64,000 nucleotides of DNA from Sphingomonas sp. UNC305MFCol5.2 (GTDB lineage Bacteria; Pseudomonadota; Alphaproteobacteria; Sphingomonadales; Sphingomonadaceae). The translations under genes and the position numbers were made by a program. Below the pieces are notes generated by a model that was not told the origin of the DNA, did not search any database, and was given only the letters and a program-made list of their open reading frames with translations. Shown piece after piece: positions 20,657 to 29,706 of this stretch. Every line of letters starts with the position of its first letter. Position 1 is the stretch's first letter. Location of the stretch: contig NZ_JOOE01000001.1 in the NCBI RefSeq assembly GCF_000712135.1, positions 992,001-1,056,000 on the forward strand. Direction: 5' to 3'.

Positions 20657-22417
20657 CTATTCGAACGGATCGCCAACCGGCACGCCGCCGACATAGACCT
20701 GCCGGCGTGGCACTTCCCGGATCTCCACATTGCGCGCGGCATAGCCGGCCGCAATTGTCTTGAGGTCTTCCTCCGTCGCCGCCCGCGGGGCCGGCCCCTG
20801 CTTCCACCTGCCGTCTTCGAGATGATAACGGTCACCATTCCGGCAACCAAAACGCAAGAGCGGCGGGAGCGGCCCCTTGCCTCCTGCCGTCGCGGAGGGC
20901 GTCGGGGCCGGACCCGGCGCCGCAAAACAGGAGTCCGTGAACACGAGCGCTTCGGTTTCGCTGGTCAGCAGCACGCCGCATTTCTCCTGGCGCGTGCAAT
21001 TATAGCTCTCCCCGATCGCGTCGAGCAGTCCCCCGGGAAGTGCGCGGCCCGGCTGCAGCGTCCGCGTGTTGGCAGCCACCTCGGTGCGTTTCCTGGTTTC
21101 CTCGCTGGCGTCCTTGACGTCCCAGCGCCGCTCGGCCTTGGCGACTTCGTTGGCGCGAGTCTTGATGGCCGGATTCGCCGATGTCTGCAGCTTCTTGAGT
21201 GCCGCCCGCCCCGGCGCGCCGAAGTCGAACGCCAGAGCGCGCCAATCAAATTGATCGGGCGTCACCTTGCCCGATTCGAGCCGAGCGAGCTGGTCACGCG
21301 TGGAGATCGCGTTGAAGCTCACCAGCGGCGTCGCCAGGACCAGCGCGACGCCGCACACCAAGAAGGCGAGCACCAGATTCATCGGCCGCACCCGCGCCGC
21401 CCAGTCGAGCCGTCCCAGCACCAGCGCCACCAGATAGGCCGCTCCCCACAGGCAGGCGAGCGCGACGAACACCACCGCCCATAGCCGTTCGGGCGTGAAG
21501 CCATATTGCCCGATACGCAGCCCGATCGCGACCGCCGCGAGCACCGCCAGCGGCAGCATCACTGCCGCCAGCCCCATCGCGCCGTAGCGCAGCAGCGGGA
21601 AGCGCCGCTCCTGATCGGGTGCGTTGCCGATCACTGCGTTGGCGAGGATCAGCGCGCCGACCACGCAGAACAGCAGGATCGGCGTGGTCGATTTGGTCGC
21701 CTCCCACAATGCGTTCAGTCCGGTGATGGGCAGCGCCAGGACGAACAGCACCAGCCCGACCGCGAGCACCGGCGCGAGCACCGCCAGCACCATCGCCACC
21801 ACGCGCTGGAGCAGCCGCACCACGCCGTCATGCTCGCGCAGCAGCCCCAGCGCGGCGCCGAAGGCGAGCCCGATCAGCGAACGCCAAAACCAGTCCTTTT
21901 CGAGCAGCTCCTTGAGGAAATCGATCTTGATCAGGTCGAATAGCAGCGCCAGCAGCCACGCCAGCGCGAAGACGATCGCCACGAAGACCCAGCACGCGCA
22001 CCACAGCACCACATTGGTCCAGGCATGATCGTGCACCGATTGATAGGGAAAGCGCCGCGTCCCCTCGTCGCGCGCCGCCTGGAACAAGGGCGCCGCGACC
22101 GCCACTGCGAGCAGCAGGCTGATCATCCGCCAGCCTTCGCCGACGCTCCAGTCCTCGGGCGTGCCGTTCCACGCCACCACCAGCGCGCCGACCAAGGCGA
22201 GCCCGACCGCGAACAGCAGCGACCACCACCATAGCCGCCGTTCGAGCGTGAAGCCGGTCAGCCCAGCCGCGAGCACCACGCCGGTCGCCGAACTGGCCTG
22301 CATCGTCGAAAGATTGTTGTGGAAGCCGGCGCCGATGATGAGATGCACCACGAATCCGGCAGCAAGCCCGATCCCCCCGAGGATCAGCGGCCGCATTGCC
22401 CAGCTAGCCTCCGTCAT
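20657..22417 (-). CDS. DUF4153-like multi-pass membrane protein
   Basis: A 586-residue protein. Residues about 1-375 hold around eleven membrane helices with the layout of DUF4153 proteins, including a helix pair after FPYQSVHDHAWTNVVLWC. Residues about 380-586 form a soluble domain with three cysteines (YNCTRQEKC, SCF) and a C-terminal segment ending VGGVPVGDPFE. No enzymatic motif is seen. ATG 22417 is used, with GGGGGAT upstream; an in-frame ATG at 22435 is possible. It is 42 bp downstream of gatC on the map but lies upstream of it in transcription direction, so it could be co-transcribed into gatCAB. Confidence 0.75.
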   Translation of the reverse strand: MTEASWAMRPLILGGIGLAAGFVVHLIIGAGFHNNLSTMQASSATGVVLAAGLTGFTLERRLWWWSLLFAVGLALVGALVVAWNGTPEDWSVGEGWRMISLLLAVAVAAPLFQAARDEGTRRFPYQSVHDHAWTNVVLWCACWVFVAIVFALAWLLALLFDLIKIDFLKELLEKDWFWRSLIGLAFGAALGLLREHDGVVRLLQRVVAMVLAVLAPVLAVGLVLFVLALPITGLNALWEATKSTTPILLFCVVGALILANAVIGNAPDQERRFPLLRYGAMGLAAVMLPLAVLAAVAIGLRIGQYGFTPERLWAVVFVALACLWGAAYLVALVLGRLDWAARVRPMNLVLAFLVCGVALVLATPLVSFNAISTRDQLARLESGKVTPDQFDWRALAFDFGAPGRAALKKLQTSANPAIKTRANEVAKAERRWDVKDASEETRKRTEVAANTRTLQPGRALPGGLLDAIGESYNCTRQEKCGVLLTSETEALVFTDSCFAAPGPAPTPSATAGGKGPLPPLLRFGCRNGDRYHLEDGRWKQGPAPRAATEEDLKTIAAGYAARNVEIREVPRRQVYVGGVPVGDPFE

Positions 22418-22659
22418 CGCTTCATCCCCCTGCATTGCCGATCTCCGTCCTGTTGAAGCGCGCGACTAGGCGGAAACCGGCCCCCGCGGCATGATCGAAT
22501 GCTGAGCTTTTCCTGAGCATCGCCGATCCGTTCCCCCGGCCGGACCATTCTTCGGCTGCGGCCATCCGTCAACGCAGTTGCATCCTGCACAAGCGTGCGC
22601 CACGGGAACGCGATTGCAACGCCACCCGTTTATGTTGCATCGCACAATGGAGAGTGCGC

Positions 22660-23763
22660 TTGGCCCGGAAGTTCCTGTATGTCGTCGCAGTCCTGATCGT
22701 GCTCGCGCTCGCCGCCGCCTTTGCCTATCGCTTCTATGGCGTCCAGCTGATGCGCCAGTTCATGGTGCCGGCCGGCGATGCCGTCGCGCTGCCGCCGCCC
22801 GATCGCGCTGCCTATGCCCGCGCCGATATGTGGATCGCCCGCCCCGACAAGCCCGGCAATCCCGCGCTCTGGACTCCCGAAGGCTTCAAACCCGCGGAAA
22901 AGCCCGAGGCCGCGGTGTTCTTCGTCCACCCCACTTCGTTCCTCGACACCAAGACGTGGAATGCCCCGCTCGACAATATGGACGCCAACAACCGCGCCGC
23001 TCTGTTTCTGCGCGGTCAGGCGAGCGCGTTCAACTCGGTCGGCGAAATCTGGGCACCGCGCTACCGCCAGGCGACCTTCGGCGCCTTCCTCACCAGCAAC
23101 GCAAGCGCGCAGCACGCGCTCGATTTCGCCTATCGCGACGTGCTCGCCGCGTTCGATCAGTTCGTGAAGGAGGCCGGCAACCGCCCGATCCTCCTCGCCG
23201 GCCACAGCCAGGGCGCGCTCCACCTCTCGCGCCTGCTCGTCGATCGCGTCGCCGGCACGCCCCTCGCGAAGCGCGTGATCGCCGCCTATGTCGTCGGCTG
23301 GCCGGTTTCGATCACTGCGGACCTGCCCAAAATGGGGCTCCCAGCCTGCTCGCGCCCCGACGAGACGGGCTGCATCCTCTCCTGGCAGAGCTTCGCCGAG
23401 CCCGCCGATCCCTCGCTGATCCTCGACACGTTCGATGCGACCACCGGCTTCACCGGCAAGCCCCGCGCGGGGACGTCGATGATCTGCATCAACCCGCTCA
23501 CCGGCAAGCCCGGGGGTTCGGCCCCGGCGGAGGCCAATCTCGGCACGCTCATCCCGGATATGAGCTTCCAATCGGCACAACTCGTCACCGGACGCGTCCC
23601 TGCGCGTTGCGACGGCCGCGGCTTCGTCACGATCGGCCGCACGCCGCCCGATTTCGGCCAATATGTCCTGCCCGGCAACAATTACCATGTGTTCGACTAC
23701 AGCCTGTTCTGGGCGAATGTCCGCCAGGATGCAGAGCGCCGGCTGGCGGCATTCAAGAAATGA
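22660..23763 (+). CDS. DUF3089 alpha/beta-hydrolase-like protein
   Basis: A 367-residue protein with an N-terminal membrane anchor or uncleaved signal (about residues 5-25, [16 protein letters not shown]). The catalytic elbow GHSQG (Ser183 with this start) and the surrounding FVHPTSFLD and NPLTGKPGG blocks fit the DUF3089 family of serine hydrolases; the substrate is unknown. The TTG at 22660 has GGAG exactly 7 bases upstream; the GTG at 22654 is too close to that site. Its stop overlaps the ruvX start (ATGA), so the two are translationally coupled. Confidence 0.8.
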   Translation: MARKFLYVVAVLIVLALAAAFAYRFYGVQLMRQFMVPAGDAVALPPPDRAAYARADMWIARPDKPGNPALWTPEGFKPAEKPEAAVFFVHPTSFLDTKTWNAPLDNMDANNRAALFLRGQASAFNSVGEIWAPRYRQATFGAFLTSNASAQHALDFAYRDVLAAFDQFVKEAGNRPILLAGHSQGALHLSRLLVDRVAGTPLAKRVIAAYVVGWPVSITADLPKMGLPACSRPDETGCILSWQSFAEPADPSLILDTFDATTGFTGKPRAGTSMICINPLTGKPGGSAPAEANLGTLIPDMSFQSAQLVTGRVPARCDGRGFVTIGRTPPDFGQYVLPGNNYHVFDYSLFWANVRQDAERRLAAFKK

Positions 23764-24221
23764 TCACCACCGCCTCCGCCGAGTTCCGTGCCGCGCTGCC
23801 TGCGGGCGGCCGCCTGATCGGGCTCGATGTCGGAACGAAGACGATCGGCACGGCATTGTGCGACGCCGGCTGGAGCTTCGCCAGCCCCGCTTCGCTCATC
23901 CGCCGCACCAAATTCACCAAGGACAAGGCGGCGCTCGCCGAACTGATCGGACAGCAGCACGTGAAGGGCCTCGTCATCGGCCTGCCGCTCAATCTCGACG
24001 GCAGCGACAGCCCGCGCACCCAATCGACCCGCGCCTTCGCGCGCAATCTCGACGATATGGGCTTCCCGATCCTGCTCTGGGACGAGCGCTGGTCCACCGT
24101 CGCGGTCGAGCGCACCCTGATCGAGCAAGATTTCAGCCGCGCCCGCCGCGCCGAGATGATCGACAATATGGCCGCGGCACATATCCTTCAGGCGGCCATC
24201 GACGCCTTGGTCAACGTCTGA
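23760..24221 (+). CDS. ruvX: Holliday junction resolvase-like protein RuvX/YqgF
   Basis: RuvX/YqgF is a small RNase-H-fold nuclease linked to rRNA processing and recombination. The 153-residue product contains the expected acidic residues: Asp in [12 protein letters not shown] near 24, Glu/Asp in LLWDERWST near 115-117 and the C-terminal Asp in [13 protein letters not shown]. The middle motif [17 protein letters not shown] is intact. It overlaps the DUF3089 gene by 4 bp. The length fits the family (about 140-160). Confidence 0.95.
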   Translation: MITTASAEFRAALPAGGRLIGLDVGTKTIGTALCDAGWSFASPASLIRRTKFTKDKAALAELIGQQHVKGLVIGLPLNLDGSDSPRTQSTRAFARNLDDMGFPILLWDERWSTVAVERTLIEQDFSRARRAEMIDNMAAAHILQAAIDALVNV

Positions 24222-24260
24222 ACAATATTTGAATGTTGTCGGGCTGACCTTCCGGTAACT

Positions 24261-24288
24261 TTGCCGACGCGCGAAACTCATGTATAGG
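24261..24288 (+). promoter_or_regulatory. Candidate promoter of the lipoprotein gene
   Basis: TTGCCG (24261-24266) and TATAGG (24283-24288) are separated by 16 bases, 29 bases before the ATG at 24318. The 96-bp gap after ruvX would allow an independent promoter. Confidence 0.35.
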
Positions 24289-24317
24289 GAAGCCTTGGAT
24301 CTGCGGGGGATGGTCCG

Positions 24318-25247
24318 ATGCACAAGCAGCTTCTGACGGGCGCGATACTGCTCTTGCTGGCCGGCTGCAACGAAGCCCGCAGGGAAGCGCGCAACACCAG
24401 CGAAGACAATGTGATCGTCGCCAATGCGCAAGTCGCGGGCGAGATGATCTTCTGCCGTGAGATCAATCGCCGCACCACCCGCGAAGACTGCGAGGATCTG
24501 ACCGCGACCGCCGCCGAGGCGAAGAAGGGCACCGCTGCGTTCAACGTGCCACCGATGACGCGGGGCAAGGCGACGATGATCGAGCTCGCTATCTCGCTCG
24601 AACCGCCCCCGATGGAGGATCCCGGTAGCGGCGGCGAGCCGGCGGTGAAGAACGCCTCGGACAACGCCACCGTCCCTGAGAATGCCAGCGCGACTCTCGA
24701 AACCCCGACGCCGTCGCCCGCGCCCAGTCGCATCGCCGCACGTCCCATCAGCAAGGGCCCCGCCCCCGCCGAGGTGGTCGACGCGCTCCCGGGCGAGACC
24801 GAGCAATATAGCCCGCTCGTCGGACGCGACATGCGCGCCGAACTGATCGGCCAAGGCTTCAAGATCGAGCCCAAGAGCCCGGCCTCGCAGGTACTACGGC
24901 CGGGGAGCACCACGAGCTGGGAGTGGGAAGTCACGCCGCTTCGTGGCACCAATTATGCGCTCGCAGTGAAGACCGCGGTCGAGGGCGTGATGGCCAATGG
25001 CGAGCGCGTCGTGCTCGGCAGCACGGTCGAGACGCGCACAGTAGACGTCAAGGTGGCGTGGTATGATCGCGTGCGCGACGGGCTGACCGAAGCGCCGACC
25101 TGGATCAAGCTCGTCACCGGCATATTGCTCGCGCTCGCCGCCCTGTTCGCGGCATGGTGGAAACTCGTCCGATCGGCGAAGGGCGAGAAGACTCCGGACG
25201 ACGAGAAGGACGCTGACAAGGACGCTGGCAAGAATAAGCCGGACTGA
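24318..25247 (+). CDS. Putative lipoprotein with C-terminal membrane segment
   Basis: A 309-residue protein with a lipoprotein signal (LLLLAGC, lipid-modified Cys17). A Pro/Asn/Ala-rich linker (about 95-150) precedes a likely beta-sandwich domain (VGRDMRAELIGQGFKIEPKS... SWEWEVTPLRGTNYALAV), then a transmembrane helix near 265-282 (WIKLVTGILLALAALFAAWW) and a highly charged Asp/Lys tail. A lipid anchor plus a membrane helix is odd; the beta domain would then lie in the periplasm. No family recognised. GGGGGA ribosome site upstream. It stands between ruvX and pyrB, without clear partners. Confidence 0.75.
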   Translation: MHKQLLTGAILLLLAGCNEARREARNTSEDNVIVANAQVAGEMIFCREINRRTTREDCEDLTATAAEAKKGTAAFNVPPMTRGKATMIELAISLEPPPMEDPGSGGEPAVKNASDNATVPENASATLETPTPSPAPSRIAARPISKGPAPAEVVDALPGETEQYSPLVGRDMRAELIGQGFKIEPKSPASQVLRPGSTTSWEWEVTPLRGTNYALAVKTAVEGVMANGERVVLGSTVETRTVDVKVAWYDRVRDGLTEAPTWIKLVTGILLALAALFAAWWKLVRSAKGEKTPDDEKDADKDAGKNKPD

Positions 25248-25302
25248 TCCGCGGCCGCGGCCGCTTGCCACTCCACGCATCCCGGTCTAGGCCGCAGCTT
25301 TA

Positions 25303-26292
25303 ATGCAAGCTTCCGATCACAGCCCCGCGGCCCAGCTTCCCGGCCGCGCCGCCTTCCCGCACCGGCACCTCACCGGCATCGCGGGACTCCAGCCACACGA
25401 GATCGTCTTCCTGCTCGACGAGGCCGAGCAATGGGTCGAGGCGAACCGCACGCGTGCCAAGAGCGACAAGCGCCTCGAAGGCCTCACCCAGATCAATGCC
25501 TTCTTCGAGAATTCGACGCGGACCCTGCTCTCGTTCGAGATCGCCGGGAAACGGCTGGGCGCCGACGTCGTCAACATGCATGCCGCGCAAAGCTCGGTGA
25601 AAAAGGGCGAGACGCTGATCGATACCGCCGTGACGCTCAACGCGATGCGCGCCGACGTGATCGTCATCCGTCACATGAGCTCGGGCGCGGTCGACCTGAT
25701 CGCCGAGAAGGTCGATTGTCCGGTGCTCAACGCCGGCGACGGCTGGCACGAGCATCCCACCCAGGCCCTGCTCGACGCACTCACCATCCGCCGTCGCCGG
25801 GGATCGGTCGCCGGCCAGCGCGTGGTGATCTGCGGCGACATCCTCCACAGCCGTGTCGCCCGCTCGAACATGCTGGCGCTCACCGCGCTCGCCGCCGAAG
25901 TCCGGGTCGTCGCACCCTCGACCTTGATGCCCGCCGCGATCGAGCGGATGTATGTCCAGCCTTTCACCGATTTCGACGCCGCGCTGGAAGGCGCCGACGT
26001 GGTCATGATGCTCCGCGTCCAGAACGAGCGGATGGCGGGCGGCTACATCCCCTCCACTCGCGAATTCCACATGCGCTACGGCCTCACGCCGGAGCGGCTG
26101 GCGCGCGCCAAACCCGATGCCCTGGTGATGCACCCGGGGCCGATGAACCGCGGCGTCGAGATCGAATCCTCGGTCGCCGATCACCCGGAGCGCAGCGCGA
26201 TCACCGAGCAGGTCGAGATGGGCGTCGCCGTCCGCATGGCCTGTCTCGATGTGCTCACGCGCGGCGAGCGTGGCGTGGAGGGCTGGGCATGA
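25303..26292 (+). CDS. pyrB: Aspartate carbamoyltransferase catalytic subunit
   Basis: Catalyses carbamoyl phosphate + aspartate to carbamoyl aspartate, the first committed step of pyrimidine synthesis. The 329-residue protein carries the carbamoyl-phosphate loop FFENSTRT (Ser71-Thr74), the SSVKKGE loop, [12 protein letters not shown] and the Asp-binding MLRVQNERM motif. It overlaps the downstream pseudo-dihydroorotase by 4 bp (ATGA), the arrangement of pyrB-pyrC' operons in which the second protein stabilises ATCase. No pyrI-like regulatory subunit is nearby. Confidence 0.97.
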   Translation: MQASDHSPAAQLPGRAAFPHRHLTGIAGLQPHEIVFLLDEAEQWVEANRTRAKSDKRLEGLTQINAFFENSTRTLLSFEIAGKRLGADVVNMHAAQSSVKKGETLIDTAVTLNAMRADVIVIRHMSSGAVDLIAEKVDCPVLNAGDGWHEHPTQALLDALTIRRRRGSVAGQRVVICGDILHSRVARSNMLALTALAAEVRVVAPSTLMPAAIERMYVQPFTDFDAALEGADVVMMLRVQNERMAGGYIPSTREFHMRYGLTPERLARAKPDALVMHPGPMNRGVEIESSVADHPERSAITEQVEMGVAVRMACLDVLTRGERGVEGWA

Positions 26293-27509
26293 AGACCGTT
26301 TTCCGCAATGCCCGGCTCGTCTGCCCCGTCGGCGGCGTCAGCACCGGCGATCTGCTGGTCGACGGCGAGACCATCGCCGCAACGGGCAGCCTCGAGGTCG
26401 CCGGCGACGCGCAGGTGATCGATCTCGCCGGCAAGACGCTCGCACCCGCATTGATCGATCTCGGCGTCTTCGCGGTCGACCGGGCCGCCTGCCGCGCCGG
26501 CGGCATAGCCCGCGTCGGGCTGATGCCCGATCAATCGCCGGTGCTCGACGATCCCGGCATCATCCGCCGGGCGGCGCTCTCGGGAAAGCCTGCGCTCTGG
26601 GTCCATCCGCTCGCCGCCGCGACGCGCGCCCTCGACGGCCAGGATCTCGGCGAGATGGCGATCAACGCCTCGGCGGGCGCGCGCGCCGTCGCCACCGGAC
26701 GCGGCTGGATCGCCTCGTCGGCGACGATGCGCAAGGTGCTCGCCTACGCCCGCGACATCGGCCTGGTGGTGGTCGTGCATGCCGAAGATGGCGGCTTGAC
26801 CGACGGCGCCGTCGCGACCGAGGGCGAGACCGCCACGCGCCACGGCCTCCCCGCCGCTCCCGCCATCGCCGAGGCGCTCGCCGTAGCGCGCGACCTGATG
26901 CTCGCCGAGGAGACCGGCGCGCGCATCCATTTCCGCCAGGTGACCACCGCCGCGGCGTTCGACCTGATCCGGGCCGCCAAGCGCCGGGGCGTCCGCGTCA
27001 CGTGCGGCATCACCCCCGCGCATCTGTTGCTGTCGGACATCGCGATGAGCGATTTCCGGACCTTCGCGCGCCTCTCGCCCCCGCTGCGGGACGAAAGCGA
27101 TCGCCAGGCGGCGCTTGCGGCAGTCAAGGACGGCACGATCGACGTGATCGCCTCGGGCCACGATCCCCGCGGCCCCGAAGCGAAGCGCCTGCCCTTCGTC
27201 GATGCCGAGCCCGGCATGTCGGGCGCGGAGACTCTGCTGGCGCTATCGCTGGGGCTGGTGCGCGACGGGCTGATCCCGATCGAGCGCCTGTTCGCATTGC
27301 TCGCCGCCAATCCCGCGAAGATTCTCGGGTTGAAGACCGGCACGCTCGAGCCCGGCGCCCCCGCCGACCTGATCGTCCTGGATTCCGGCGCGCCCTGGCA
27401 GATCGAGGCCGAGCGCATGGTCGCCCGCGCCGGCAACACCCCGTTTGATCGCCTGCCCGTCCAGGGCAAGGTGCTGAGCCTCTACAAGGGCGGGGCGCAG
27501 GTCGAATAG
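26289..27509 (+). CDS. pyrX: Pseudo-dihydroorotase, non-catalytic ATCase partner
   Basis: A 406-residue amidohydrolase-fold protein of the PyrC type. The zinc motifs of active dihydroorotases are gone: the usual D-x-H-x-H after the first strand reads [10 protein letters not shown] (no histidines), the histidine strand reads [11 protein letters not shown], and the catalytic Asp of the C-terminal TDHAPH motif is Gly in ASGHDPR. Overlap with pyrB and these losses match the inactive DHO-like subunit that forms a dodecamer with ATCase in Pseudomonas. A catalytic dihydroorotase should therefore be encoded elsewhere. Inference: structural role for PyrB. Confidence 0.85.
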   Translation: MKTVFRNARLVCPVGGVSTGDLLVDGETIAATGSLEVAGDAQVIDLAGKTLAPALIDLGVFAVDRAACRAGGIARVGLMPDQSPVLDDPGIIRRAALSGKPALWVHPLAAATRALDGQDLGEMAINASAGARAVATGRGWIASSATMRKVLAYARDIGLVVVVHAEDGGLTDGAVATEGETATRHGLPAAPAIAEALAVARDLMLAEETGARIHFRQVTTAAAFDLIRAAKRRGVRVTCGITPAHLLLSDIAMSDFRTFARLSPPLRDESDRQAALAAVKDGTIDVIASGHDPRGPEAKRLPFVDAEPGMSGAETLLALSLGLVRDGLIPIERLFALLAANPAKILGLKTGTLEPGAPADLIVLDSGAPWQIEAERMVARAGNTPFDRLPVQGKVLSLYKGGAQVE

Positions 27510-27518
27510 GAGGCGCGG

Positions 27519-27638
27519 ATGTGGGGGCCCATCTTCGAGACGCTGTTCGATATTCTGCCCTGGAAGGTGCAGTTGGCATTGTTGGGCAGCTTCATACTGA
27601 TCGTCGCCGTCGTCGTGTTCTGGATGACGCGCGCCTGA
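27519..27638 (+). CDS. 39-residue single-pass membrane protein
   Basis: A small gene ten bases after the pseudo-dihydroorotase stop. It has a perfect AGGAGG (27508-27513) five bases before its ATG. The product starts MWGPIFETLFDILPWK, then a hydrophobic segment (VQLALLGSFILIVAVVVFW) that spans the inner membrane, ending MTRA. It is followed directly by the bidirectional terminator, so it is the last gene of the pyrB operon. No function is known. Confidence 0.7.
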   Translation: MWGPIFETLFDILPWKVQLALLGSFILIVAVVVFWMTRA

Positions 27639-27647
27639 CCTCTAACG

Positions 27648-27677
27648 AAAAAGGCCGGAGCGCGAGCCCCGGCCTTT
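27648..27677. terminator. Bidirectional terminator between convergent operons
   Basis: AAAGGCCGG (27650-27658) pairs with CCGGCCTTT (27669-27677). In minus orientation the stem is followed by TTTTTCGTT, a good terminator for the SPOR gene; on the plus strand the T-run is only CTTTCC. It ends both the pyrB operon and the ParA operon. Confidence 0.8.
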
Positions 27678-27698
27678 CCGTGACGAAATCTGTTCGGC

Positions 27699-29066
27699 TC
27701 AGCGCGCGGCGACCTGCGCGCGACCGCCGCCCTTGACCCAGGCGGCGACGCTGTCGCCGGCGCCCATACGGACGAAACAGGGGCTGCCGCTCGCGCGCAC
27801 CTGGCGACAGAGCGAGGCCGCACCGGCGCGGTCGAAGCCGCCGACCGAGAGGCGGTAGAAATTGCCCGCCGCGGTCGAGAACTTGACGCCCTGCGGAGTC
27901 TCGCCGCGAAGCGCGGGAACGCGGTTGGCGTGCCGCGCCCAGCCGTCGCGGGCGACTTCGGCGTTCTCATAAGCACCGAGCTGGACATAGTAATTGCCGG
28001 GCTTGGCCTTCGCCGCGGCGACGGGAGCCGCGACGGCAGGCGAAGCCTTGGCGACGCGAACCGGGGCCTTGGCGGCGACCGGCGCGGGCGCCCGCGCGGC
28101 GACGCGGATCTGCTGGACCACTTCGGCGCGCGGGCCGAACACCACCTGCGGGCCGGTTCCGGCAACCTGCTGCGGCTCGGGCTGCGCTTCCGGAGCGGGT
28201 GCGGCGGCGACTTCGACGGGTGCCTCGGCGACAGCCTGCTCCGCGCCCTGCGGCACACCGGGCATATAGGCATCGACGGGGTCGGCCGGAGCCACTGCCG
28301 CCACGGCGACATTGGGCTGCTGCGAAAGCGCTAGCGCGACCGGTTGGCCGCCGTCCCGCACCGGCACCACGTTCAACAGCGACGCGACCTGGTCATAAGC
28401 GTTGGTCGGTCGCGAGAAGCGCGCCCATTCCATCATCCGCGCCTGGAGCTTGTCCGGCGCGACGTCCATCGCCGCGATCTCGTTGGCCTGCTTCCAGCGG
28501 CCGGCGAGCGCAAGGCTCAGCGCGAGGTTCTGGCGGGTTTTGGCCGTGGCGGTCGCTTCGCGCGCCGCGGGGCCGAGAATGTCGATCGCAGTCACTGGAT
28601 CGCCGGCCAGCGCGAAGGCGAGGCCACGATCGCTCGCGGGAATCTTGTCGCCACTGGTCTGCAGCGTCGTGCGCGCGCCCTGCCAATCGCCCTGCGCGAT
28701 CTTGGCGAGGACGAGGTTGAGCGTCACGCGGCCATCGGCGGGATCGAGCGTCAGCGCGTCGGTAAGAGCCTGCGAGGCCGAAGTGAAGCGGCCTGCGAGC
28801 AGATAGGCCTGCCCCAGCAAGGCGCGATACTCGGCGCTGGTCGGATCGTTGGCCACCGCGGCTTCGGCGTGCTGGACGGCGTCGCCGCCCTTGCGCTTCG
28901 CGATCGCCTTTTCGGCCGCCTTCGCCTCCGCTTCCGCCTTCTTGACGTTGGCGCCCGCAGTCGCGAAGGCGGAGCTGGTGAAGCCCTGCGTCGCGATACC
29001 GGTCACGGCCACGCCGCCCAGCACGAGCGCCGAGAGGCCGAACTTGATCATCTTACGACTGTTCAT
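27699..29066 (-). CDS. TPR protein with C-terminal SPOR domain
   Basis: A 455-residue protein: membrane segment or signal sequence (about 10-35), alanine-rich helical region with TPR-like repeats (about 45-215, e.g. YRALLGQAYLLAGRFTSASQALTDALTLDP), a long Ala/Pro/Val-rich linker (about 250-365) and a SPOR domain (about 370-450, GNYYVQLGAYENAEVARDGWARH). SPOR domains bind denuded septal peptidoglycan, so a role at the division site is likely. ATG 29066 has AAGG at 8-nt spacing; the frame opens earlier at GTG 29081. Its start lies 11 bp beyond the stop of the RHH-like gene: third gene of the ParA operon. Confidence 0.85.
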   Translation of the reverse strand: MNSRKMIKFGLSALVLGGVAVTGIATQGFTSSAFATAGANVKKAEAEAKAAEKAIAKRKGGDAVQHAEAAVANDPTSAEYRALLGQAYLLAGRFTSASQALTDALTLDPADGRVTLNLVLAKIAQGDWQGARTTLQTSGDKIPASDRGLAFALAGDPVTAIDILGPAAREATATAKTRQNLALSLALAGRWKQANEIAAMDVAPDKLQARMMEWARFSRPTNAYDQVASLLNVVPVRDGGQPVALALSQQPNVAVAAVAPADPVDAYMPGVPQGAEQAVAEAPVEVAAAPAPEAQPEPQQVAGTGPQVVFGPRAEVVQQIRVAARAPAPVAAKAPVRVAKASPAVAAPVAAAKAKPGNYYVQLGAYENAEVARDGWARHANRVPALRGETPQGVKFSTAAGNFYRLSVGGFDRAGAASLCRQVRASGSPCFVRMGAGDSVAAWVKGGGRAQVAAR

Positions 29067-29077
29067 GGTCATGTCCT

Positions 29078-29695
29078 TCACCCACGGTTCGCGGCGGGTT
29101 CGATCTGGCCGGCGAGAGCGTCGATGCCCTCGAGCGATTCGAGAAACTGGTCGAGCGCCTGCGTGACCAGCTGCTGCGCCGAGCGGCAGGTGATCGCCGA
29201 TGCGAGGCGGAGCTTGAGATGGCGTTCCTGGTCGAGGCGCAGCGTGAACGCGGCCTTGGTCTTTTTCGAAGCGACTTCGCGCACCACCCGGGCGAGCGTG
29301 CCTTCCGGAACTTCGGGCGCGTGCTTGAGCACCGGCTCACGCTTCATCTTCCGGACGGGCACCTGAAGCGGCGCATAATCGGGCTCGGCCTCGGGCACGA
29401 ATTCGGGTTCCGGCTCGGGCGCATAGACGGGCGCGGCGAGCTGCTCGTCGAGCGCCTCGATCTGGCGGAGCACGGCGGGCTTGGGTGCCTCGATCGCCTC
29501 GTCGAGCGGGGCGACATAGGGCACCTGCACCGGCGCGGGCTGGAAATCATGGCCCATGTCGTTCCAGCCGAGATCTTCCTGCGGACCCGTATTCATCTGC
29601 AGGAAGCCCTGCGGACGCATTGCCGGACGCGCCTGCCCCTTGCGGGCGAGGAGGCTGGAGGAGAGCGAAGCGAGGGGTTTGGAGGTGCCGATCAT
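29078..29695 (-). CDS. ParA-associated protein with ribbon-helix-helix-like C-terminus
   Basis: A 205-residue protein. Residues about 1-125 are low in predicted order and rich in Pro and Glu (EPEPEF, EAEPDY). The C-terminal ~60 residues (KAAFTLRLDQERHLKLRLAS, then a helix CRSAQQLVTQALDQFLESL) look like a ribbon-helix-helix domain: a beta strand followed by two helices. It starts 11 bp after the parA stop with GGGAGG before the ATG. The likely role is the DNA- or protein-binding partner of the ParA ATPase. Distant from classical ParB; the assignment of the fold is by pattern only. Confidence 0.7.
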   Translation of the reverse strand: MIGTSKPLASLSSSLLARKGQARPAMRPQGFLQMNTGPQEDLGWNDMGHDFQPAPVQVPYVAPLDEAIEAPKPAVLRQIEALDEQLAAPVYAPEPEPEFVPEAEPDYAPLQVPVRKMKREPVLKHAPEVPEGTLARVVREVASKKTKAAFTLRLDQERHLKLRLASAITCRSAQQLVTQALDQFLESLEGIDALAGQIEPAANRG

Positions 29696-29706
29696 CGCCG
29701 CCTCCC

